From positions 1 to 12,725 of the forward strand of contig CAKSRC010000032.1 of the NCBI GenBank assembly GCA_934486915.1: DNA of 12,725 nt, written 5' to 3'. The position numbers were made by a program, and so were the translations under genes. The stretch is from an uncultured Eubacteriales bacterium (lineage in GTDB: Bacteria; Bacillota; Clostridia; Oscillospirales; Acutalibacteraceae). The notes under the pieces were generated by a model. It saw nothing but the letters and a program-made list of their open reading frames with translations. It was not told the origin of the DNA and searched no databases. Positions 1 through 6,483 of the stretch are shown one piece after another. Each line of letters opens with the position of its first letter. The first letter of the stretch is position 1.

Positions 1-36
1 CTCAGGCACATAAGTGCTGAAAAAGGCTTGAAATAA
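1..36 (+). CDS. possible 3' end of a converging gene (11 codons visible)
   Basis: Frame 1 of the plus strand is open from the window edge and ends in TAA at 34-36; the visible residues are LRHISAEKGLK. The other two plus frames close earlier, at 11-13 and 18-20. The stop lies against the foot of the strong hairpin at 35-87, which has a plus-strand T-tract, as expected for the end of a plus-strand gene. Eleven codons are too few to name a product, and an open stretch of this length is common by chance. The support is the position next to a bidirectional terminator. Confidence 0.25.
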   Translation, partial: LRHISAEKGLK

Positions 37-87
37 AGGGCTTTCGAGGTTCCGCTGTGTTTTACAGCAGAGCTTCGAAAGCCCTTT
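35..87. terminator. bidirectional rho-independent terminator
   Basis: A perfect 13-bp inverted repeat (AAAGGGCTTTCGA at 35-47, its complement at 75-87) encloses a further paired segment (GCTGT 54-58 with ACAGC 64-68), so nearly the whole element can fold into one long stem. On the plus strand it runs into TTTTT at 85-89; on the minus strand it runs into TTTATTT. It lies about 105 bp beyond the stop of the Mrr-like gene and would end the minus-strand operon, and possibly a converging plus-strand gene to the left. Confidence 0.85.
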
Positions 88-158
88 TTCTGTGTATTCG
101 ATTGTTGCTGGCCGGTTCTGCGGCCTTTGAAACTTACCCCTCAAAGCCATCTGCTGGA

Positions 159-189
159 GGAATAATTAAAAAGTGTGGAATAATTAAAA
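159..189. repeat. 13-bp direct repeat GGAATAATTAAAA, two copies 18 bp apart
   Basis: GGAATAATTAAAA occurs at 159-171 and again at 177-189, in the non-coding gap between the terminator and the stop of the Mrr-like gene. The rest of the gap (88-158) shows no gene; a weak 6-bp stem (CTTTGA 125-130 / TCAAAG 141-146) is the only other structure. The repeat could be replication slippage in AT-rich DNA, a protein-binding pair, or a relic of an integration event. The sequence does not decide between these. Confidence 0.6.
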
Positions 190-192
190 GGT

Positions 193-960
193 TCAGTAAC
201 CTCTATATTTCCTTGCGTTTCTTTGAATCAGTTCATGTATTTCCTTGACATCGATGACACTCATCATCGTATTCTGACCATCTACAAATCTGCGAGCACC
301 ACGGGTAACATGTCCAGTTGTTACGAGAATCGCTTTGTTTATTTGATCAGCCGACTGGACGCCATATAGAGAACGAACGATATTAACGCCCACAGAGTTC
401 TGGCGTCCGTAGCGTTTACACTCGATATAGAAAACGACCGGCTTTCCCATCTCATACTTTGTTGCGATTATATCACGGCCACCATCTCTGGTTTGTTGTG
501 TCAGCTTTGTTTCAAAGCCTTCATCTTGAAGCACCCGTTCGATAACCGCCTCAAACTCTCTGGGAGAAATGTCGTAGATCAACTCACGATTCTGGGCGAT
601 GTCCATGATGATCTGCTCCACCCGTGTAAACGCAGGGTATGCATCATCGAGGTCAAAATCATCTTGGCTATATATGACTCCCATGTGCGGCTCTTCCTCA
701 AACCGCCCGCCAGTTATTTCACTATCTTCATAGTTGAATGCACCTATTGGGTACTCGTAGCCAGATATTCTGAAGGAGATTTCATTATCGCATTGATCAC
801 ATTCAATGTATCCCTCGTGACGGAATTCGATTTCTTCACCCATCCTATTATCGCCACGATCATATACATAGGACTCAAAATCAAAATCCTCTTTGTGTAT
901 TCCAGTGACTTTTCCGCACCTACTACAGCGGATAAAAACATCTTCTAAGAGTTCCATCAT
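193..960 (-). CDS. zinc-ribbon Mrr-like restriction endonuclease
   Basis: Predicted DNA endonuclease of the Mrr_cat type (PD-(D/E)xK fold). Counting from the ATG at 960 (255 aa), an N-terminal half has two CxxC pairs (C12/C15 and C54/C57) that look like a zinc ribbon or rubredoxin-like knuckle. After an acidic linker the nuclease domain starts near residue 128: FEAVIERVL with E136, then D159-G-G-R-D163, then E180-C-K182, and a downstream GVQSA segment, which are the usual Mrr catalytic landmarks. The frame is also open from a TTG at 981, which would overlap the upstream stop by 4 bases (TTGA). I prefer ATG 960 because GGGGAT lies 8 bases before it and the TTG has only a poor site. The gene follows the DUF262-HNH gene with almost no gap, so the two are probably translated together. 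Mrr-like enzymes often cut modified DNA; the target here is not known. Confidence 0.85.
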   Translation of the reverse strand: MMELLEDVFIRCSRCGKVTGIHKEDFDFESYVYDRGDNRMGEEIEFRHEGYIECDQCDNEISFRISGYEYPIGAFNYEDSEITGGRFEEEPHMGVIYSQDDFDLDDAYPAFTRVEQIIMDIAQNRELIYDISPREFEAVIERVLQDEGFETKLTQQTRDGGRDIIATKYEMGKPVVFYIECKRYGRQNSVGVNIVRSLYGVQSADQINKAILVTTGHVTRGARRFVDGQNTMMSVIDVKEIHELIQRNARKYRGY

Positions 961-977
961 ATGCTGATCCCCGTATT

Positions 978-2765
978 TCAATTGGCATTATTCTTCAAAA
1001 TCTCAAAGGCCTGTTTTATCTTTGTCGCCATTAGCTTTCTCCGCTCGATCAGGAAATCCTCATAGGACATGTTTTCCCAGCCGTGCGGAAGAGCATTTTC
1101 TTCCTCCATTTTCTGGATTTCTTCGGGGCTGCGACCCTCACAAACGACAGGATAATAAATCGCAGGAGCCTCATCGAGTATCTCCATATTATCTTTCCAA
1201 TCGATGAAGGCATAGTTAGCCATCTGGTTGATCTTGGCATCGTTATATCCCAGCGTCTTAAGATAAGCCTTCGGGAACAGGTGATGCTTCTCCAGAGACT
1301 TTCTCTTGCCGTCAGTACCGGGCTCGAACAACTTGCTGACGAGCAAATTACTTTTTGAGAACAGGATTTTAGCATTCAGAATGTTCAAGGCGGCTACATA
1401 GGCATTCCACGCATTATTGCCTCGGCCTGATACTGCCAGACCCTCAGAACCAATAAGGGTAATGTCGAAGTAGTCGTTTGTAAGCCGTTCCACAACCCTC
1501 GACAGAATGAACCGCTTGTATTCTTCCAACGTCGTGAGCTCCTTGATAGAGTTCAGGTGGTTTTCAACCGTGGATTCAAACGATCCAGTATATAGCGACA
1601 CCATAGACGCATAGAAGAACCATAGCGAGGTAAGATGCATGTTTTCGTTATATGATGCATTAAACCTGTACTTTGAGATGAGGTAGAACGCATATGTATA
1701 ATAGATTGCGTTTCCCGAAAGAATCAGATCACCAGACAGATAACCGGCATTCATGATAGATTTCAAGAACTCGTGCCAGTTATGAACGTTGAGAACGTCT
1801 GGGAGCTTTGCCTTCAGCACATCGAAACGCTGATCACGCAGAGTTTCATCAACAGCACCTTTTTTGTCGAAGTCAGCTCCACGAAGCAGCTTGTATCCAT
1901 ATTTCAAACGAGCTCGGTCAAAAGCATACGCCATAACCACACGAATGACATCCTGCGCTGTGACCTCGGTAAGCTGGTTGTACGATGTAATTTTGTCCTT
2001 GGAGGGGTATGTAGACTCCATGCTGAACTGCTCGATCTCTTTTCGACCCTCATCCCAATAGAGCGAGAGGAGCGTCAGAATAAAGTCATTCTGCTTCAAA
2101 GCAACACCGCCGGAATTGACACGAACAAAGATCTCTGAAACATCCTCTTCCTCAGCGTTGGCCTTGATATCAAATACCGGAAGCGTGTGTTGTTTCAAAT
2201 TTGAAAGCGCAGTGATGTTTTCGGAAATCAGATCTTGTTCCTCGTCGCTCAGCGTTTCACCTTTGGAGGACCGATATTCATCCAGCCTCTTGGTAAAGTT
2301 GATGATCAGCTTTGTAATATTCGATGTAGTGAACACTTCGCTGATGTTGTAGATCCATTCAGGGTCTTTTTTCGTCGCCTGATAACCAACCTCGAACTTA
2401 TTCTTCACCGGGCAGTAGGAAATCACGATAGACTTCTCGTCGTATTTTGAATTGATGACCTTTTTCCCTTTCATAACGGCATAAAGGGAGGTCAGTCTCT
2501 GCTGGCCATCAATGATTACCTGCTTCGGAGATTCATAGTTGTGGGTGTCTGTTCCGATGGTTTTCTTCTTTTCAAGCGTAGGACACTCCCACAGCATCAA
2601 AGACCCGATGGGATACCCGCACATCATGGAATCAAACAAATCACGTACCTTTGAATCCTTCCAGATGAACGGCCTCTGAAGCTCCGGAAGGCCAAGTTCT
2701 CCTGTATCGATCTTTTCGATCAACTGATTGACTGTTAAAGTCGTGTTGCTAAATATCTGTTGCAT
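978..2765 (-). CDS. DUF262 + HNH/DUF1524-like protein, GmrSD-like type IV restriction enzyme
   Basis: 595-aa protein. The N-terminal DUF262 (GmrS-like, ParB-fold NTPase) domain shows LPELQRPFIW at 26-35, the signature IIDGQQRLTSLY at 84-95 (DGQQR 86-90) and the family motif FVRVNSGG at 213-220. The middle (about 270-480) is helical without a motif I recognise. The C-terminus carries EKHHLFPK at 492-499, which includes the HxxP (H495-P498) of DUF1524/GmrD nucleases, followed by NQMANYAFIDWKDNMEI, the expected second half of a His-Asn nuclease site (N517, N526). In the known GmrSD enzyme, DUF262 uses a nucleotide to control a DUF1524 nuclease that cuts DNA with sugar-modified hydroxymethylcytosine; that this protein does so is inference. 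AGGAGG at 2774-2779 with an 8-base spacer fixes the ATG. It lies 61 bp after HamB and is coupled to the Mrr-like gene downstream. Confidence 0.85.
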   Translation of the reverse strand: MQQIFSNTTLTVNQLIEKIDTGELGLPELQRPFIWKDSKVRDLFDSMMCGYPIGSLMLWECPTLEKKKTIGTDTHNYESPKQVIIDGQQRLTSLYAVMKGKKVINSKYDEKSIVISYCPVKNKFEVGYQATKKDPEWIYNISEVFTTSNITKLIINFTKRLDEYRSSKGETLSDEEQDLISENITALSNLKQHTLPVFDIKANAEEEDVSEIFVRVNSGGVALKQNDFILTLLSLYWDEGRKEIEQFSMESTYPSKDKITSYNQLTEVTAQDVIRVVMAYAFDRARLKYGYKLLRGADFDKKGAVDETLRDQRFDVLKAKLPDVLNVHNWHEFLKSIMNAGYLSGDLILSGNAIYYTYAFYLISKYRFNASYNENMHLTSLWFFYASMVSLYTGSFESTVENHLNSIKELTTLEEYKRFILSRVVERLTNDYFDITLIGSEGLAVSGRGNNAWNAYVAALNILNAKILFSKSNLLVSKLFEPGTDGKRKSLEKHHLFPKAYLKTLGYNDAKINQMANYAFIDWKDNMEILDEAPAIYYPVVCEGRSPEEIQKMEEENALPHGWENMSYEDFLIERRKLMATKIKQAFEILKNNAN

Positions 2766-2773
2766 TCACCGTT

Positions 2774-2779
2774 CCTCCT
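2774..2779 (-). promoter_or_regulatory. strong ribosome binding site of the DUF262 gene
   Basis: AGGAGG on the minus strand, 8 bases before the ATG at 2765. The gap between HamB and this gene (2766-2826) otherwise shows no convincing promoter or terminator, so read-through from the Hachiman genes with independent translation start is likely. Confidence 0.75.
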
Positions 2780-2826
2780 GCTTAATCTACGAATAAGTTC
2801 GGGATATCGTGTAGTCTATCTTACTT

Positions 2827-5475
2827 TTACACATTACCGCTTTCAGCTATAAACAGCTCCGGCATGTTGTATAGTACACTCGACGCCTCTGTTCGAGCGT
2901 TAGTATTTGAGCATTCAAGCAATGCCGTGCTCAGATGCCATTTTCCATCCGGCCCTTCGATAATAAACTCATCCTTGTTGTTCCGGATATATGTGGATAC
3001 CTCACGAGAGAATCCGTTCCGCTGAAGAAGGATTGTTATTGGATTCGTCGTTCCGTATTCTACAAATTCGTACCAGTTGTTATCAAACTCCTTCAGCTGA
3101 TGGACCGTCTTATACTCATTCGAGAAGCGAAGGAAGTAGTTTGAAATACTGAACAGCACAATGTTATCAATGACCTCCAAGGTGTCGGCAAACACGATAT
3201 TGCGGTGCCGGAGTCCATCGTCATAGTATTCTTTCTGGCCTCGGTTCACCCAGAAGTTATCCCGGTGCTGCTGCCGGTACTCCAGTGCCTTTTTCATGAT
3301 ATTGCTAAGGCCAGTACCTTCCATCCATTGAATAAGAACAACCGCATACCAGCGCAGGAGCGTCGGCTTTCCGAGTGTGGAGGCTTCATACTTTCCCCAT
3401 TTGAAGATCCGACTCAGCTTTTCAAGGAAAGCCAAAACGTCGTCATAGTTGAACCTGCCATCTACACGGTCAGGGTATTTCAAGCCCATTGCGATAGCGG
3501 CACGTAGGTTTTTCGTCTGATCCACCGAGGTGTTGATATCATCATCCGGTTCTGTGAACGGATCAGTAAAGGCTTCTCGTATTTTCGCTTCGTCCTTGGG
3601 TGTCAGCAGATTAGAGAACTCACGCCTTACAAGGCTGTCGTTGTCCTGCATAATATCCCGTAAAAGAATGAGGGCAAACTTACGCATCATTACATAGGCT
3701 TCCTCTGACTGTGCGTCATTTCTTTTTACGAGTTCAATATTGCCCTGCAGTAGTGCCTCGACGACATATTTCTTTTCGGCGTTTGTTAGGCTCTTCGGTC
3801 CAGCCTCGATAGAAAGCGTTTGCTTCGGGACCTCTTTCTTCAAAAGGTCCACATAGTCTTCCTGTTTCAGCTTTTCACCCTGCGAGACGAAGAATACATT
3901 CCCGTAAAGGTTGAAACGGATGCGTCCGACACGTCCTATCAGGTTTCGGAAGTCAACCGGCGTCATCACCTTTCGGAAAATCTTGTTATCGGTAATGAAC
4001 AGATTATCCGCTGGGAGGTTGACACCCTCAAGTAAGGTGCTGGTACAGAATATAGTCGTGATTTTGCCACGACGGAACATGTCCTCGATACGCATTCTGA
4101 TGGCAGCTGGTAGGTATCCAATGTGATATGCGATGCCCTTTTTTATAATCTGGGCCAAATAGTAGTCGCCATGAACTTCATTCGTGATATCCCTTGCCAG
4201 TGCATTCAGGTCATTATCCTGAATTTCCGAAAGCTGATCTGCAAAAGCAAGCGCATTTTCAATCGCCTTACTTCTACCGTTGCAATAAACGATGGTCTGC
4301 TGCTTTCGCTCAAAGGGGATTTCCCGGTTTATTCTTTCAAACATCAGAAGGAACGAAACCAGAGAAGCGTTTCTGTCTTTGATTTCCGCAAGGTAATCCA
4401 ACTCACCGGTATGGTCGTTATATACGCTGACTGTGAAATTGTTGAGGTCGATGCTGAACTTAATCTGGGCCACCGGTGAAAAAGTGGAACATAGGTGGCT
4501 ATCATCACCGTCGGTTTCGATGTCTGTCAGCAACTTTAGATATACCTCTGGATTTGGAATATTAGGTGAGGCAAAGACGAAGTGCGGCTTCTTCTTCCTT
4601 TTGAGAAGCATATCCACGGTTTTATAGTAGAACGGCCCACGGCTATTTTTTCCGGACAGTTTGTGCGCTTCATCGATGAATAGATAGTCGATTTGCAAAT
4701 CCGGTTTGCTGATGAGCAGATATAACAGTCGTTCCGGAGTCAGCACAAGTATGAAGTTATGCTTGCCCTCCAAAGCGATATCCCCGGCGGCGGTGACCAC
4801 CTTATAATTGTGCTCCGACAAAAGGTTCTTAAGGTCCTCGTCAATGACCTGCTTGTAGATCTCATTGATCAGTGCCTTTGTTGGGACAATCAGGGCGAAG
4901 TTCATTTTTACCCCATGCTGTATCTGGTCCTTGATGTACATTCTCATGAGGAAGGACTTACCCATAGATGTCGGACCGGAATAGCTGAAGTGATCATCCG
5001 AGAGATGATCGTAAGCATTTTTCTGTGCGCCGAAGAACCGAAGTTCCGGTGCTGCAGGAATTGTCAAATAATCATTCTGGTATTCAGCGAAGAAACGCTC
5101 TAATGCGGTCGTGCCGTAAAAGTCGCTATCGATTATCCTTCTTGCCTGATAGTTCCCGGTGTTTGCGAACACTGATCCGGCATAGAACTTTACATCAGGA
5201 TTGTCCGGGTACAGAGAATACAGCAGGATGATTATCTCCTGCGCCCACATTTTATGCTTGTCCCGGTTCATCGCATGTGTCGACTTGGACAGCAAGTCGG
5301 CAAAACGCAAGGCCGACACCACATCAATTTCCCGCATCTGCCGTTTATCAGTGAGGTTAAATTTGGTGATGGCATAGTTATAAAGGATGTCGTCGTAGAG
5401 TTCATTCAGGAAGGGATTGTTGTCAATGTCCCCGAAAATGGCATCGCCAAGGTTATGCAGTATTTGATTGCTCAA
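2827..5475 (-). CDS. hamB: Hachiman helicase HamB (DEAH-box superfamily 2)
   Basis: 882-aa helicase, the motor and sensor partner of HamA in Hachiman. Visible motifs: Walker A SGPTSMGKS (166-174), motif Ia VPTKALINEI (197-206), Ib TPERL (246-250), Walker B DEAH (268-271), motif III-like FASPN (301-305), motif IV IVYCNGRSKAI (395-405), motif V TSTLLEGVNLPAD (478-490) and motif VI NLIGRVGRIRF (511-521). Motifs V and VI are Ski2-like. An N-terminal 150 residues and a long C-terminal region (about 540-882) have no motif I can name. The start is a TTG at 5475 that overlaps the HamA stop (TTGA, 5472-5475); no in-frame ATG lies nearby and GGGGGTGG sits 6 bases before it. Published Hachiman work describes HamAB as a complex in which HamB restrains HamA until it meets aberrant DNA; this role is transferred by family. 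Confidence 0.92.
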   Translation of the reverse strand: MSNQILHNLGDAIFGDIDNNPFLNELYDDILYNYAITKFNLTDKRQMREIDVVSALRFADLLSKSTHAMNRDKHKMWAQEIIILLYSLYPDNPDVKFYAGSVFANTGNYQARRIIDSDFYGTTALERFFAEYQNDYLTIPAAPELRFFGAQKNAYDHLSDDHFSYSGPTSMGKSFLMRMYIKDQIQHGVKMNFALIVPTKALINEIYKQVIDEDLKNLLSEHNYKVVTAAGDIALEGKHNFILVLTPERLLYLLISKPDLQIDYLFIDEAHKLSGKNSRGPFYYKTVDMLLKRKKKPHFVFASPNIPNPEVYLKLLTDIETDGDDSHLCSTFSPVAQIKFSIDLNNFTVSVYNDHTGELDYLAEIKDRNASLVSFLLMFERINREIPFERKQQTIVYCNGRSKAIENALAFADQLSEIQDNDLNALARDITNEVHGDYYLAQIIKKGIAYHIGYLPAAIRMRIEDMFRRGKITTIFCTSTLLEGVNLPADNLFITDNKIFRKVMTPVDFRNLIGRVGRIRFNLYGNVFFVSQGEKLKQEDYVDLLKKEVPKQTLSIEAGPKSLTNAEKKYVVEALLQGNIELVKRNDAQSEEAYVMMRKFALILLRDIMQDNDSLVRREFSNLLTPKDEAKIREAFTDPFTEPDDDINTSVDQTKNLRAAIAMGLKYPDRVDGRFNYDDVLAFLEKLSRIFKWGKYEASTLGKPTLLRWYAVVLIQWMEGTGLSNIMKKALEYRQQHRDNFWVNRGQKEYYDDGLRHRNIVFADTLEVIDNIVLFSISNYFLRFSNEYKTVHQLKEFDNNWYEFVEYGTTNPITILLQRNGFSREVSTYIRNNKDEFIIEGPDGKWHLSTALLECSNTNARTEASSVLYNMPELFIAESGNV

Positions 5476-6407
5476 GGTCTGCCACCCCCATTCATCACAC
5501 GGTCCATGATTTGTGTTTTTTCAGCATCTGCATCGTTGAGTGGCAGAATGTAGAAATAAAACGAGTGGTTTCCGAGGCCAAGGGCATTAATCTTGCTGGC
5601 TATATATGCCGCATGATTGCGAATATCTGTATCCATTTTCTGAGTCAGTGCACGTCGGAAGTCTACCGCACTGTAATTAGCAGGATTGAGACCGAGATTA
5701 TACGCAAGGAAAACGCCATAGGCTGTATCATACGGGATCGACTGTCCTTTACTCGGAATAAGCAGGTCTTTGATTTTCTGAACCGTGTCTTTATCAAAGG
5801 ACTTGCTGAATACCGTGTTTTCAGCAAGGGTGCGCTCCTGTGTGCTTTGCTTTTCGATCTCAACAATAGCGTCGAAGGCAGTGTCAACAGCTTTTTTCAT
5901 ATCACCCACAATGCTGGAGGTGCCAAACACCATATGGTAATACGGCATTCCAAATTTCTGCTCCAAAGAGAGAAGATGAATTCCGTCACATTTGCTTCCG
6001 TATTGTTTGGCTCCGGTTTGAAGTTCCACCTTGCTCATGATTTTCGGAGCACCAAGTACCTGCTCCAAAAACACATATAACAGAATTTCACCGAGGTCAT
6101 TCCCTGTACCTTTTTGTCCGGGATTGCCATTCCGCTTCATAATATCAAGGGCATCCATACCAACGCTATATGCATCACCCTCAATATTGTATTCCTCGAT
6201 CTGTGCGCGGGAAAATACATATAGTCCGATATTTCTTCTCAAAAACTGCTCCAGCTTATCGGATGAAAAAGCATTATTGTTGACATTCAGGTGAAATAAG
6301 CGCAGTTGTTCTGGGTTTTTAAGTCCTAACGTCTCAGTATGAGTCACTTCGGTAAAAACCTCGTCGAAGTGTTTTCCTCTCAATGTTTTGTCAAAAGAAT
6401 CGCTCAT
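5472..6407 (-). CDS. hamA: Hachiman protein HamA (DUF1837), possible altered nuclease site
   Basis: 311-aa protein of the DUF1837/HamA family, the nuclease-fold effector of Hachiman. Landmarks: TGNDLGEILLYVFLE (101-115), SKVELQ (125-130), CDGIHLL (140-146, with D141 and H144), and VFGTSSIVGDMKKAV (160-174). The D-G-x-H followed by a beta-strand ending in G-x-S-x matches the core of the family, and the adjacent HamB confirms the assignment. In characterised HamA nucleases the strand after the D-G-x-H carries E-x-K; here the matching positions appear to be T163-S164-S165, so the usual catalytic pair is not obvious. ATG at 6407 is preceded by AGGTGGGAGG. The gene overlaps HamB by 4 bases. Upstream, a 76-bp gap separates it from HsdR. 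Confidence 0.9.
   Translation of the reverse strand: MSDSFDKTLRGKHFDEVFTEVTHTETLGLKNPEQLRLFHLNVNNNAFSSDKLEQFLRRNIGLYVFSRAQIEEYNIEGDAYSVGMDALDIMKRNGNPGQKGTGNDLGEILLYVFLEQVLGAPKIMSKVELQTGAKQYGSKCDGIHLLSLEQKFGMPYYHMVFGTSSIVGDMKKAVDTAFDAIVEIEKQSTQERTLAENTVFSKSFDKDTVQKIKDLLIPSKGQSIPYDTAYGVFLAYNLGLNPANYSAVDFRRALTQKMDTDIRNHAAYIASKINALGLGNHSFYFYILPLNDADAEKTQIMDRVMNGGGRP
5482..5489 (-). promoter_or_regulatory. ribosome binding site supporting the TTG start of hamB
   Basis: GGGGGTGG on the minus strand, inside the last codons of hamA, with 6 bases between it and the TTG at 5475. No in-frame ATG or GTG start is available just upstream, so this site and the TTGA overlap decide the start and point to translational coupling of HamB to HamA. 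Confidence 0.55.
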
Positions 6408-6451
6408 TGCCCTCCCACCTTTCGGTATCTATTCTTTTTCTCCTAAGCTGT

Positions 6452-6480
6452 ATTGTTAAACAGTTTCATTGTTATGTCGA
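6452..6480 (-). promoter_or_regulatory. weak candidate promoter ahead of Hachiman
   Basis: In the 76-bp gap between the HsdR stop and hamA, the minus strand has TCGACA (6475-6480) and, after exactly 17 bases, AACAAT (6452-6457). The first matches the sigma-70/sigma-A -35 box in 5 of 6 bases, the second the -10 box in 4 of 6. No terminator is seen in the gap, so hamAB may be transcribed both from HsdR read-through and from here. Such partial matches are common by chance. Confidence 0.25.
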
Positions 6481-6483
6481 TAA

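Noticed and set aside
57..248. 63-aa open frame on the plus strand over the terminator
   Set aside because: It starts inside the terminator stem and runs into the Mrr-like gene on the other strand; no ribosome binding site seen.
961..981. TTG start for the Mrr-like gene giving a TTGA overlap
   Set aside because: Possible, but the ATG at 960 has a better-placed purine-rich site (GGGGAT) and needs no rare start codon. Kept as an alternative.
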